A stretch of 64,000 nt of DNA, taken from positions 165,066 to 229,065 of the forward strand of contig CAMXCT020000126.1 in NCBI GenBank assembly GCA_947184155.2, in the 5' to 3' direction. A program made the translations under genes and the position numbers. Source of the stretch: Cladocopium goreaui (Eukaryota > Sar > Dinophyceae > Suessiales > Symbiodiniaceae). Shown here piece after piece: positions 42,543 to 53,854 of the stretch (its first letter is position 1; every line of letters starts with the position of its first letter). The notes under the pieces were generated by a model. The model saw nothing but the letters and a program-made list of their open reading frames with translations, made no database searches and was not told the DNA's origin.

Positions 42543-45500
42543 GCAAATGTGTTTTTATGTCGATCGATATAAACCATTATATCATTATCACTACTAGATA
42601 GCATATAGCATATGATTGCCTACCTACAGTTGGGTGGCTAGTAAGTTGGCAGTGGTTGCTATCGATGGAGGTGATCACGCAGATGATATCTTCTTCTTCG
42701 TCCCCTGCCTTGGACGCTGGTGGTGCCCAGGCCCAGGAGGAGTCAAACCAGGCAAGGCTGCACATAATATATTATATATGATATATATATATATATTTAA
42801 ATCAATCACAGGCCAGATTCATCCAGCAGCGGCCGCTTGTGTGGCTGCACGCTGGACTAGAAACATGTTGGGAAAAATACCATATATAATATATCTATTG
42901 ATATATCTATAATATATAGTATTTTGACCCCGCAGAATCAAAAACAAATGTTGATTTCCTCAGACAACCATGTAGGGCCAACCATATATTTCTGCCATGG
43001 TTGTTTAGGGTTCCAGGGAGACCATTTTCAAGTTACTAGTTTCTATAGTGTTGATGTACCAATGTCTACCTATCCCATGATTCACGTCATATGTTGTGGC
43101 AGGTACGAAGCCCCTACTGCTCTGCGCCTACAGTGCATTACGAGGGTGATGGCACTCGCAAGCCTGTTCCTACTGCAACAAAGGGGAATTTTCCACTTCC
43201 TCCCAAGACCCTTGTTCAATCAGTAGCCAGGCCTAGTGTGGACGGGGTTCCCAAGAGTGTTCCTGCTGTTTCTGAACCCAGTAGCCCGAGACCACCCCCA
43301 TGCAAGCGAGCCACGCACTTGGAGCACACTGGGGCCAAGCTTCAACGCTTGTTGGCTCCAACGCCGTCCCAAGCACCTCGGCCAAAAGCAGCGTCAGCAA
43401 AGGAGATGCCAGTGGCACGTTTGTTGGCCAAGGAGTTTGATGCTGTCAGTGTGAGTGCAGACCCCCTACACCCTGATCAGTCATTGGTGTTTGACAAGCC
43501 TCTGAATGCGAATGGGAGTTTGGATCATGTCTTCTCACCGACACCTGTTGCTACACCAGCGCCTGTGACACCTCCCCAGACCAACGAACAGGTTGAAACT
43601 TGTTGGCATGATGTGTTGGCAACATCAGCAAAAACATGAGAAAAGCAAGACGTGCAGTTTCCACTAGTTTTTTGATTGTTGGTGCATCTGTTCCTTCATG
43701 GGTGCATTGGTTTCCCCATGCATACCTCTTGCTAAGGACAAGAATGCAGCATACCTTCAAGCTCTTGTAGACCAGCAAGGACATCAGATTGAGGTGTTGA
43801 AACAGCAGTTGTTGACACTTCAAGGGGAACAGCCTGAACGTTCTCCTCCCAATGAAAAATCCCTAGAGATGAAAAATGCCACTTGAATCAACCTATGTTG
43901 TATGCATGTATACGCAATGGTAAATGCACTTGTTCTTACTTTCCAAAACATATGCTGTCCCTTCCCAAGCCAAGCCCTGCTTTAAGGCCACTCCTGCTGG
44001 TGATCATGCCGAGGCGCTGCAGGCTGGAAATACTCAGCCAGACGCAAAGGCACCTGAGGCGGAGGAAGCGGATGTCAATGGGGAAGAGCCAGCAGTGCTT
44101 CATGTGGCAACCCTTTCCCGCTATGAAAAGGAGAAGGTCAGGCGCATTGTTTGCCCCAAACAAAATACTGGTAGGCTGGAGGTACCGGATGATGTGCACC
44201 AGCTGTGGAACACACCACAAGGGAAAGAAAAGTTGTTCTCGCTTTGGTGCAAGAGTGGCGGAGTTAAGGCTTATTGGTCGCACAAAACAATTTTTGGGAT
44301 GTCAAACACCTATGGTGATCAATTTAAATGCCATATCTATAGTATATGTAATATAGATCTGTATTATATAATTGCAACTTGGCTTTCTATAAAAATACAT
44401 GTAGCCCGCTTTGACAGCCATAGTGGCGCTGTTCATTTTTCTTCGCCTGGTCCCATGCTGAAAATCTCCACCGGGGCCCATCTATTGTGAATCCCTGTGG
44501 CATATGATGGCTAGCCAAGGCTATCTTTCTCGAACGGGTGGAAATCTTAAGTGTGACAACGAAAAGCAAGAAGATTGAAGTCCAGGGTGGCTTTTACTCA
44601 GAAGAGGATATGAAGTCTGAGCTTGGGTATTCGGAGTTTTCTAGCAGCACTTAGGCATCCTATGACATGCAGGCCCTCCTGTCTCCTTCTGGTTTTTCCG
44701 ACCTTGTCTCCCATGTTCCCTTTCATCCAAGGGACCGCATCGAGAAGATCAAAAAGTGGGCCATTGCAAAGCAGCTTGTGAGGCCAGCTGTTGCCTGCAC
44801 AAGCAATGGTGTATCTCCCTGTTGTGTTCCAAAATCATGTTCTGGCAGGCTTTGCGAATATGATGAAGATACTTTGGAGTATTGGGTGAATGTGAGAACA
44901 TCTGGCACCCTATCCCGTGAAGATTTGCTCACGTTGTCGAAGTCTCGTACCCATGAACAAGAGACCACTGCAGATGCTTTTGCACATGAGCAAGTGGATT
45001 TGAGTGTTGGTGGGTTTCCCGATTTGGGTGGTGCTGAGCCTGCTCTTGCCACGGAAGGGGACAAGAGCCTAGGGGTCACTAAGTGGCAACCTGATAATCT
45101 TGAATTTGGCAACTGACCGTTTTAGCATTCAAGTACATGTCTACATGCCGCATCCCCCAATAAGGTGAAACAAAAGCTTGCGATGTACTTGAAGAATGGG
45201 TTGAAGGCCAAAAATTCAGTCAGCACCGTGGCTGACAAGATCCGAGCCTTGGCATTGGAAGACCAATCTTGCAAGGCGAAGCTTGGCTGCTAACTTCCCG
45301 CCCATCAGTTCAGAGCTGCAAAAGTTGAGATTCCACTGCAAGTTTTACCTCAGCAAAGATATGACCATATTATGCACATCACTTCAGGACAGTTGCGAAG
45401 CTACATGACAACGCAAAGACCATCGAACAGATCTATGAACAGTTGGCGGAATACCAGGCTGAAGGAGAAACCACTGGCTTCAACAAAGAGTGTGCATCTT

Positions 45501-48327
45501 AATGGTACTCTTCTGAAAATTAAACAGTGAAGGAGTGTAGGAGACAGCCTGAATATCGAAATACTACTGCTTTCTCAATCAAACAGTACCTAGTGGGAAA
45601 ATTTTGAATATCCGAACGCTATTGCTTTCTCAGTCACACAGCGCCCGGTGGGAAAAGCCATCAAATCGCTTTGCCCAGGTTGAGCGAGAAGATCGATGCT
45701 GAGTTCCTCAAGATGACGCGAGCGAAGCAAAGCTGCACATTTTGTTGTTTCTTATTGTGCCAAAAATCAGTTGGCCCCGTCCTCCCCTGGTCCACCTTAG
45801 AGCAATTTACATTAGTGAGCTATCTAAGGATGTCCAAAGCGACTGCAGCCGAAGCTGCTGCAAAGCGGGTTCCCCAAAACACTTCCTAGCTGAGTTCTGG
45901 ATCCAGCAAATGATTCCATGCTAGCAAACACTAACCCGTGGCTTGCCTGTTTGTTTGAGGCATTTCGTCAGCAAGGCTAAGCGTTCAGTGAAGACCGAAA
46001 AGTGAATGGTAGCGATGGGGATTTGTTTCCCTGTTCTTGTCTGCATTTATGCAGCGCTATAGTTTCTGGAGTTGTCCAGGGCAACTTCTTGTCAGGGGTT
46101 GAGAACAGTCCGGGTGGGTGCTGTGCACATGCATCTGCCTGCAAAAACACAGCCAGGCAGCCAGCCCCTTAGAACCTGTGTCTGTTGGGGATTCATTCAG
46201 GATAACACACGTGCAGCCATCGAAAAAATTGCATGCAGCCAGCTTGCTTATTGTGGATGATGGTAGCTGTTCTTCACACATGATGTGTGTGGAAAATTCT
46301 TTCAACGTCGTGATTGCTTTGCAAAGAAACCCATATATGCACATACATCTCAGCTGAAATATGCTCCTTTTATTTCAAGTTGCGCTAGGCTTTGAGTTAA
46401 GCCAGACGGTCGTGCACATTGCAAAGATCTATGGAAAAGGCGTTCCTTGAAAACAATTGACGACATGTCATTTACTTATGCCTTCCCTCCCAGATCAATC
46501 ACTCACAAATCTGCAAACTTGTTGATCCAAGGCTCCTGCAGCTGATTGCGTTGAGGAAGCACAGTCCGCTTCAGTGAAGGATGATTGCCCAGTCCTGCGT
46601 CGCATCGCCAGTGCAAGGGTGGCAGATCCTGATGAACCTTTGTTCAAAGCCTTGAAAGATTGCGGGCACGCCCTTGATGTGCCAGTTACAACTTTGAAGC
46701 TGGACAACACCTTTGAATACCCATGCCTTCACCCACGGGACCTTCTGTTTGCTTTTGCCAATGCAGGGTTTACTCACCGGATATTTGGGGTGGAGGGGCC
46801 ACTTGAAAGTGTAGAGAAAAGCTTAGCTGATTTCTGGAGAAGATTTAGGCTTGCAAATCCAACCCACGATTTGAGTCAGCTTGGAGAAACAGATCAAAAT
46901 TGGTCCAGACTTCTACCTTTTTACCTTCATGGTGATGGTGGTAGAACCTACAAAAAGGATCCTATTTTAGTGCTGAGCATGTACAGTGCATTGGGAAGAG
47001 GAACGGCAAAAAGACCGGCCTCAACGCAGCTTGGTCGCCATGCGAAGCGAAAGCACGACGATGATTCTTCCGCAGAAGAGGGCATCGAATGTGGTGTCAA
47101 CCTTCTTGGCCATTCGTATACACACCGTTTTCTTTACACTGCTATGAAGGCTGAATTCTACAAGAAAAAAATCACCGATTTGAAACCTTGATTGACTTTT
47201 GGGGACAGCATCTCGCTGACTTGTACACTTCGGGCTTGGAGCTCGATGGCCACACATGGAAAGTGGCTATATTGGGCTTGACTGGTGATGCTCCTTTCCT
47301 TCGTGAAACTGGATTCCACAACCGGAGTTTTTCCAATGTCAAAAAGTCTCATTCTTCCAAATCCCTGTGCAAGGGGGTTTGCTGGCTGTGCGCTGCTGGC
47401 ATATCAAATGGACCACCATTTGAAGATGTGCGGGTTACTGATGCCCAGTGGTTGGAAACTATTGGGCCTAACAACCCTTTACCGTGGGATCGTCCAGGGC
47501 CGCTTTTGGCATACTTACCAGTGGATCAAGAAGATCTAGCTTCCTTCTACAGGCCTGACTTGTTTCACATTTTGCATGCTGGTGTCGGCAAGGATTTTGC
47601 TGCCAGTTGCATCATCTATTTCTGTGCTAAGACGTTCAAGTCGTCCCGAATTGGTTTGGCGTTGGATCATGTCAATCTCCTTTTCCGAAATTTTCTTGCC
47701 ACAGAAAAAGAACGTGTCAATTTTAGCAACATCACATTTGAACTCTTGGGCTACGAAAGCAGCAGAACATACCCTATGGGACACTGGTCCAAAAATTTGG
47801 ATACTGCTGTAATGATCAAGTTTGTGGAGCACGTGGCAGCCAACAATTTGGATCCTGGAGATCCTGTTATGCAGCTCATAGTGCAGGGAAGCAGCGCTAT
47901 AAACCACTTTATGCGTGTGTTGCTTTCTGCTCCCTATTGGCTATGTGAGTCTGAAGCTTGGCAGGCCATCTTTGCGGGGCAGGAATTTTTGTCAGCTTTT
48001 GCTGGATTGGCACAGGCTTGCTATCATCAGAAGCTATGCTTGTTCAAGCTCAAACCAAAACTGCATATGTTTGCCCATATCGTTTTTAGGATGCTGCAAC
48101 AATTTCGATGTGACACTGGCTGCACAACAAACCCAGTGGCAGAAGCCACATTCATGAGCGAGGATTTTGTTGGCCACGTCTCAAGATTAAGCAGGCGCGT
48201 CAATGCCAGGAGGCATGGCCACAAAATATACAACCGCTATTGCGTTGCAGTTTGCCAGAAGCTGCGAGCGGGGGACGCTGTGAAGAAATCGCAAAGAAAA
48301 TATGCGCGTGATCAAGGTTTATTCTGA
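42384..48327 (+). CDS. Many-exon gene ending in a large transposase-like exon
   Basis: Exons that I can place: 42384-42542, 42683-42751, about 42812-42865, 43103-43591, about 43737-43870, 43987-44314, 44520-44635, 44732-45116, about 45165-45290, about 45389-45500, about 45692-45740, about 45831-45889 and 46531-48327. Several joins preserve the frame exactly. The N-terminal part is Pro/Ser-rich and disordered, the middle helical, and the last exon holds a domain with a D...LTGDAP...CWLC...RPDLFH...KPKLHMF series. I recall this as an abundant, uncharacterised dinoflagellate family. The order Asp, GD-P, CxxC, D-x-x-H resembles DDE transposases of the Plavaka and CMC/EnSpm kind, which is an inference. 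One frameshift at about 47187 breaks the last exon. Confidence 0.5.
42683..42751 (+). CDS. Exon, 23 codons, probable GC donor
   Basis: After atcacgcag the reading is MISSSSSPALDAGGAQAQEE then SNQ, then gcaagg (GC donor). Phase 0. Confidence 0.45.
43103..43591 (+). CDS. Pro/Ser-rich disordered exon, 163 codons
   Basis: Acceptor ttgtggcag, donor gttgaa, phase 0 at both ends. It starts VRSPYCSAPTVHYEGDGTRK and is rich in Pro, Ser, Ala and Lys. No fold expected. Confidence 0.6.
43737..43870 (+). CDS. Coiled-coil exon
   Basis: Acceptor ttgctaag, phase-0 reading DKNAAYLQALVDQQGHQIEV and LKQQLLTLQGE. The 3' edge is not fixed. Confidence 0.5.
43987..44314 (+). CDS. Exon with a VHQLWNTPQGKEKL motif
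   Basis: After gctttaag the reading is ATPAGDHAEALQAGN, an acidic linker, then DVHQLWNTPQGKEKLFSLWC, a helical motif that I associate with abundant dinoflagellate repeat genes. Probable donor gtgatc. Confidence 0.55.
44520..44635 (+). CDS. Exon with EVQGGFYSEEDM motif
   Basis: After agccaag the reading is AIFLERVEILSVTTKSKKIE, then VQGGFYSEEDMKSELGYS. Joining at 44635 (donor gttttc) to 44732 makes a Glu codon and continues DRIEKIKKWAIAKQ, so a 96-bp GT-AG intron is well supported. Confidence 0.6.
44732..45116 (+). CDS. Exon with EYWVNVRTSG motif
   Basis: Continues the previous exon. It reads DRIEKIKKWAIAKQLVRP, then a Cys-containing loop and DTLEYWVNVRTSGTLSRED, and stays open to TGA 45114. 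The real donor must lie before that stop if the gene continues. Confidence 0.5.
45165..45889 (+). CDS. Cluster of small helical exons
   Basis: Three to four short open pieces: 45165-45290 (VKQKLAMYLKNGLKAKNSVS), 45389-45500 (TVAKLHDNAKTIEQIYEQLA), 45692-45740 (IDAEFLKMTRAKQ) and 45831-45889 (SKATAAEAAAKRVPQ). All follow AG acceptors and are Lys/Ala/Glu-rich helices. Donors are uncertain. Confidence 0.4.
46531..48327 (+). CDS. Transposase-like exon, broken by one frameshift
   Basis: Opens after atccaag with APAADCVEEAQSASVKDD. The first part, to 47189, includes LPFYLHGDGGRTYKKDP and NLLGHSYTHRFLYTAMKAEF. The frame then ends at TGA 47189-47191, but the next frame continues the same protein from about 47190 (IDFWGQHLADLYTSGLELDG). 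Loss of one T in the run at 47187-47188 explains it. The second part has LGLTGDAPFLRETG, CKGVCWLC, RPDLFHILHAGVGKDF, KPKLHMFAHI and EDFVGHVSRLSRRVNAR, ending at TGA 48325. Two Cys pairs could bind a metal. I read it as a DDE-type integrase fold by analogy of motif order, not by alignment. Confidence 0.6.
47186..47191 (+). other. Frameshift site in the transposase-like exon
   Basis: The first frame reads ...ITDLKP then TGA. One extra T after CCTT would join it to IDFWGQHLADL in the second frame. Both parts are protein-like right up to this point, so it is a true frame break and not two genes. A programmed shift is not excluded, but no slippery heptamer is obvious. Confidence 0.65.
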
Positions 48328-48358
48328 TTTTGTGCAACCCAGTAAAAGTGTGATTTTT

Positions 48359-48388
48359 TGAAACGACCGTATTTTTTCGAAACGACCA
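48359..48388 (+). repeat. Paired GAAACGACCA motif, right of the mobile-element block
   Basis: TGAAACGACCG (48359) and CGAAACGACCA (48378) are 19 bp apart, in the same orientation as the pair at 36030-36058. Confidence 0.55.
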
Positions 48389-48399
48389 AAACTGAAACT

Positions 48400-49250
48400 G
48401 AAATGGTCTTCGACCAGAAACTTCTGGATGGTTCAGGATCTAGGATTATATATTGTTATGTTGCATCATATTGTATACATATGTTCCAAGAAAGAAATAG
48501 TTGACTGGAAGGGTGTGTCTTAGAATCATGCCCCCGTGTTCGTTCAAACTTACCACAGATTCCACAGTTCCTCAAAAAACTGGCCTCGGCATCCCTTCCC
48601 TGCGGCAGCCTGACACGTCCCGAGAGGGGTCGAGTGACGTCAAGCGGGTTAAAGCCCATGAGGAAACCAACCAAAAATGGCAGGGTCTCAAGGAAGAAGA
48701 TTTTAATGGATTTTACCATGATTCTTCACCCATGAACAAAAGCCAGGTTTTAACCTTAGAAGTGAAGAGTTCAGCCATCAAACCAGGAGTTCACCGGCAA
48801 AAGCCAAGATTTTACCTCACGGAAACAAGAACGCTGGGGAGTAAGCGCCAGAGATGGTGAGTTTACAACCGAGAATTGGGAGTATTTTTTTCGCAAGGTG
48901 CTCAGACCAACAGCGGCACCACCATGTCTTGGAATACGCCTTCAAATGCACATTGCCGTATGATAAACCCAGTAATTAATCAATCCCCAACTGACACTTG
49001 CTATTGCGTGCCCTGATTTTGGATGGTATGAATATTATAAATTGCATCCAAATGGTTGGTTACTGGGATGGTTCTGGGGTCAAAATTCATGTATCCTCAC
49101 TTCCCCCAGAATACCTTCCGTCAAAAATATCTGTTCCCTAATGTGGTTACAACCATCATATAAACCACCCATTTTTGATGGTTTATACCACCCATTTATG
49201 TTGATTTGGGGGATGGTGCAAATGGCATCGTTTTAACCACATTTTTTCAA
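48400..49250. other. Mostly non-coding DNA
   Basis: An open plus frame at 48501-48860 contains a Lys/Glu-rich stretch (SSDVKRVKAHEETNQKWQ), possibly an exon. I cannot fix its edges. Confidence 0.35.
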
Positions 49251-49257
49251 AATTAAC

Positions 49258-49350
49258 CATGTGATCAGCCGTTCCAAGGCCCAGAGCTCGGCCTTTTCGC
49301 GACCTCGTTACTTCCTTCCCCCTGGCTGCAGTTGCAGCCGAGCAAAAGCC
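49258..49350 (-). CDS. Putative minus-strand exon, 31 codons
   Basis: Acceptor gggttgcag, reading GFCSAATAARGKEVTRSRKG and ending GTADHM, then gttaat. It is phase 0 and GC-rich in AT-rich surroundings. Other frames are also partly open, so this is weak. Confidence 0.3.
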
Positions 49351-50299
49351 CTGCAACCCAATGGCATGCCCCAACCAATCAAATCAATTGGGATTTTATG
49401 ATATTCCCTCCATAGCAATTCCATGGGACTTGGCTTGTAATCCACAAAACTCGAGAAAATCATTCGTGAAAATCTGGAGTTCACCAGCCACCATGAATGG
49501 TTAATGCTTACAATGACCTAAAAGCTGTGGTCCCCCCATGTTTTTTTGAATTATCGAATCCCATACCGAATCAGCAGCAGCCCAACCACATGGTCAAAAT
49601 CGCGTTGAATTCGCAAATGATTCGGTTGTGGTGTGCAAATCACTTCCATTTGACTTTGATGAAGGGAGTTGCCAATTTGGCTATAGTTGAAATGGGGGCG
49701 AGCCCCTGATTTTGGATGAAACTGACCAAATCTGCAATACCCTTGCTACTGTAGCTTATAGCCACAATTCCAGCCTCAGTGAGTTCAGCATCAATGGACC
49801 CATAGGTCTGTGCAGAGTCTCCACCTGACCAACGGATAAAAAGCGGATCAAAGAGCCAAGGAACGAAAAAAATGGTGATGTAAGAAGAAATGGTCGTCAT
49901 TTCTTTTCCGACTTTAGGAAGTGGTGAAATATATTGAAATGTCAACTTTCAGGATATACTCAGTACTTTCACTTGCTCACCATCATTGCGGCTGGTCAGC
50001 CAGCGACGTCACCGTCATTTGCCCCCGCAAAACAATCCCGGGGACCTGTTGCTGGGTTCTGTTCAGAATCAAGCAATCTCGTGGCAAGTGGTCAATCCAA
50101 GAACGAACCCCAATTCTTCAACATTTGCCAAAACATGCCAAAGCCTACACATAGATCCAAATGGTCACATTGGAATACATTGGATATATGTACGTGTATA
50201 TATATATACTGGCCTAATGTTAACATAGTCAAATAGTCACTACCTTTTGTTTTTTGGAATATCGTTTATTTTATCAATATTCTTATCATTGAGGATATA
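49351..50299. other. Non-coding DNA
   Basis: A Pro/Ser-rich open stretch lies at about 50000-50110 on plus, without clear splice edges. Nothing else is visible. Confidence 0.4.
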
Positions 50300-50952
50300 T
50301 AATGACGTGGCATGCTGGGCCACTGTCTTCCCATATTTTTAATGTAATTGAAATGTTTATACAACAGATCGAAACGTCCAGAAGCCGACGATTGCATGCG
50401 AGTCATTGTGTAAAAATGCACTTTTCTTTTTGACATCCTTTCGCTTACCTGAGTTGCAGCAAGAGCCTGTTGTATGTTGTTGCCTTTTGTTGCGAGACCC
50501 CCATGTTTTGGCTATGTTATTGTTTGTTGTGTGTATGTTGTGTGTGTGTGCGTATGTTATTGTTTGTTGTGTATATGTGTGTGTATGCCGTGAAATGCTA
50601 AGAATACGCACGGTAGCTTGCACGTTGTTTGTATGTTTTGTCTTTTGGGGGTGACGTTGTTGTTTTTTATTGAAAGCCCGGGCAAACCTTTCATTTTTAG
50701 AACAATTTGACAATTTGGATCAATTCCGTTGGTTAGCGGACTTAGGGCTTAACAGAAGGCTGAAATTCTATCTTTGGCCTTCCTTTCATGCTTTGCGTGC
50801 TTTAGGAACTTTAGTCAATGTGTTGGCTAACTTTTTGAAAAGGTACCCTACAAATAAAATCCAAGCCAAAAAAAAACCCTGATAACACCAGCCGCTGTGA
50901 TGTCAGCTGGGCAGGCTGATTTCATCCAATTTGTTCAGCAGTTCCTGAGATC
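50300..50952 (+). repeat. Duplicated segment A, first copy
   Basis: It starts taatgacgtggcatgctggg and ends ttcagcagttcctga. It matches 52285-52898 in the same orientation with small differences. It contains a GT-rich microsatellite (about 50525-50590). No convincing gene. Confidence 0.9.
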
Positions 50953-51045
50953 CAAAACAACATTATGAATGGGTGATGCAAGCAAATAATGACACTGAAA
51001 CCATACCTTTGCCCCCACCAAGCAAGTGATAGCACACTCCCAAAG

Positions 51046-51284
51046 AATGTAATTGGTTTCGATTGAATCCCTGGCTTCTGCGAGTGCCAATCTAGCATAG
51101 TCTGGCCATGAATTATTGAGTATTGATTGTCGGCAGATCACAGCTGCCATCGGGAAATGTTGTCTCAAATGACACAGACCTGTTGCTTTTAAGTGGACTT
51201 CGGATGATTGACAAGTTGTGGGTTTTACCTTAGAATGGATCCTGCCCCACCATAGTGACAGATGGCCCCCCTTGCTTCACTACA
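51046..51284 (+). repeat. Segment B, inverted with respect to 52990-53189
   Basis: Its reverse complement (for example gtgaagcaaggggggccat, ccacttaaaa, gccagggattcaat) is found at 52990-53189, diverged and with one internal deletion. Confidence 0.85.
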
Positions 51285-51377
51285 GTAATGTTTTCTGAGG
51301 TGTAGTGTGGGCTGGAATGGCTCAGGAACAGAACCGTAAGCAGCTATATATATATAATATATATATATATATGTCTA

Positions 51378-52191
51378 CCTCCCCACTTCAAGACTTTACA
51401 ATTTACTGTTTAGCTTAGTTTCCTTCAAACTTATGACTCAATTGACTCAATTTACTCAATAACTTTTGTAACTTTTGGTTTACTCAGTCTCATATGTTGG
51501 CAGACTCAGGATGCAAAGTTCCCATTTCCCATGTGGTGATGAGCAGTTTCGGATTCGGTAGCGTCGCGCTCTGGACCTTGCAGGGTTTGCCGATTCGGTA
51601 GCGCTCCGGACCTTGCAGGATTTTTTCAAAAATTAAAACATCATCCAAAAAATCAAAGGTGCTGTTAAGATATTCACCTTGTACAGGGGGGGGCTGCCAG
51701 CCCCCCCCTCCTGCAAGGTCCGGAGCGCTACCGACCTTGCAGCCCCTCCCCCCACCAATCATTGGGCCATGGATTTTTGACCTTGCAGCCCCCCCTCTGA
51801 ATATTTTCGACATGCTGTTAAGATAATACAGGGGAGGGGCTGCAAGGTCCGGAGCGCTACCGACCTTGCAGGAGGGGGGTGGCAGCCCCCCCCCTGTACA
51901 AGGTGAATATCTTAACAGCACCTTTGATTTTTTGGATGATGTTTTAATTTTTGAAAAAATCCTGCAAGGTCCGGAGCTCTACCGAATCGGCAAACCCTGC
52001 AAGGTCCGGAGCGCTACCGAATCCGGAATTGTTCATCACCACATGGGAATCCTTGAGGGAACTTTGTATCCTGAGTAAAGCAAAAGGTACAAAAGGTATT
52101 GACGGTATTGAGTCAATTGAGTCAAGTGAGTCATAAGCTTGAAGGAAACTAAGCTAAACAGTAAATAGTAAAGTCTTGAAGTGGAGAGGTA
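51378..52191. mobile_element. Foldback element: large inverted repeat with GC-rich centre
   Basis: Left arm 51378-51752 and right arm 51831-52191 are inverted copies over about 360-375 bp, separated by about 78 bp. The arms include acttcaagacttta at the outside and C/G homopolymer runs and GGTAGCGCTCCGGACC motifs near the centre. No transposase frame. It is a foldback or hairpin element. The outer left flank is TA-rich (51345-51371). Confidence 0.9.
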
Positions 52192-52284
52192 AACATATGG
52201 CTTACCACTGTCTTCTTGCTGGAAAAAATATGCTGCAATTATTTGCACATTATTCTTGTACATGCAATCAACAGGGAGGAAATT

Positions 52285-52898
52285 TAATGACGTGGCATGC
52301 TGGGCCACTGTCTTCCCATATTTTTAATGTAATTGAAATGTTTATACAACAGATCGAAGCATCCAGAAGCCGACGATTGTATGCGAGTCATTGTGTGAAG
52401 TAATGCACTTTTCTTTTTGACATCCTTTCGCTTACCTGAGTTGCAGCAAGAGCCTGCTGTTTGTTGTTGCCTTTTGCTGCGAGACCCCCATGTTTTGGCT
52501 ATGTTATTGTTTGTTGTGTGTATGTTGTGTATGTGTGTGTATGCCGTGAAATGCTAAGAATACGCACGGTAGCTTGCACGTTGTTTGTATGTTTTGTCTT
52601 TTGGGGGTGACGTTGTTGTTTTTTTTGAAAACCCGGGCAAACCTTTGATTATTAGAACAATTTAGATCAATTTCGTTGGTTAGCGGACTTAGGGCTTAAC
52701 AGAAGGCTGAAATTCTATCTTGGCATTCTTTTCATGCTTTGCGTGCTGTAGGAACTTTAGTCAATGTGTTGGCTAACTTTTTGAAAAGGTACCCTACAAA
52801 TAAAATCCAAACCAAAAAAAATCCCTGATAACACCAGCCGCTGTGATGTCAGCTGGGCAGGCTGATTTCATCCAATTTGTTCAGCAGTTCCTGAAATC
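52285..52898 (+). repeat. Duplicated segment A, second copy
   Basis: Direct repeat of 50300-50952, slightly shorter because its GT microsatellite has contracted. Confidence 0.9.
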
Positions 52899-52989
52899 TG
52901 TAACCGCAACATGAATAGATGATACATGACTGTGACACAATCAAAACGAAGCAAGTAATGGGTCTTTGAAGCCCGGGTTTGAAAACATC

Positions 52990-53189
52990 AGTGAAGCAAG
53001 GGGGGCCATTCGCCACCGTGGTGGGGCAGGATCTAAAGGAAACCAATACCTTGTCAATCATCGGAAATCCACTTAAAAAACAAACAGGCCTGCGTCATTT
53101 GAGACCACATTTCCCAATGCTCCGATGATAGTAGCAATCTGCCGACCAGCATTCGCAGAAGCCAGGGATTCAATTGAAACCAATTAGAT
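52990..53189 (-). repeat. Segment B, second copy (inverted)
   Basis: Inverted relative of 51046-51284. Confidence 0.85.
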
Positions 53190-53393
53190 TTTTGGGGGGC
53201 GTCATCAACTTCTTAGTTGGGGCAATGTCATGGTTTCATTTTCACCTCAAATATAGTTCACCACTTTTCTGCAAAGAATAACGGGAAAACCCAATGACTA
53301 TTTGATTATGTTAACAGCAGGCCAGTAAAGGGAGTATAATGGGATATCATGGCATATAGTGGGACTATAATGGTGATAGAATGGGATATAGCC

Positions 53394-53504
53394 GGGTGTG
53401 TCTGAAAATTTGGTATACCCAAAAAATAACAATCTCATTGGGAAGCTGATGATAAATCATGACAAATCAATGGATCTGGGGCTACCCTATGTTCAGACAA
53501 ATTC
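53394..53504. mobile_element. Family-2 MITE-like element
   Basis: Left gggtgtgtctgaaaatttgg (continuing tataccc) and the inverted right end (ggaatttgtctgaacatagg) match imperfectly. Same terminal motif as 41-150. Confidence 0.55.
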
Positions 53505-53854
53505 CTTTGGCTCCGGAACGGAGCCGGGTGAAAGATTGCCCGAATGTTGACGACCCCGTGGCTGCTAATCATTTGGGGCTACGGTTTCAGCAGTAGATTC
53601 AACATCAATTTGGGGGATCAGCCCTGATTTTGCGCCGGTTCAGGGATGATCAAGTTGGGAGACATGCACAACATTCCCAGTCAAAATAGGCTCAGCCGCC
53701 CAGTTTCCACGGAAAAAAATCCACGTGTTTTTCGAAACGAAGCAGAAATCCTGACAGCCTATCTGCTGCTTCTCGGGTTTTCATGCCTACATCCCCACAT
53801 CTCCAAAATTTTGATGCCTACATCCCCAAATCTAACCATTTCTGACACCTTCAG

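Noticed and set aside
49640..49945. Minus-strand open frame with GSIDAELTEAGI
   Set aside because: Long but without a consistent acceptor/donor pair in phase and without a recognised family; a real exon is possible but not supported.
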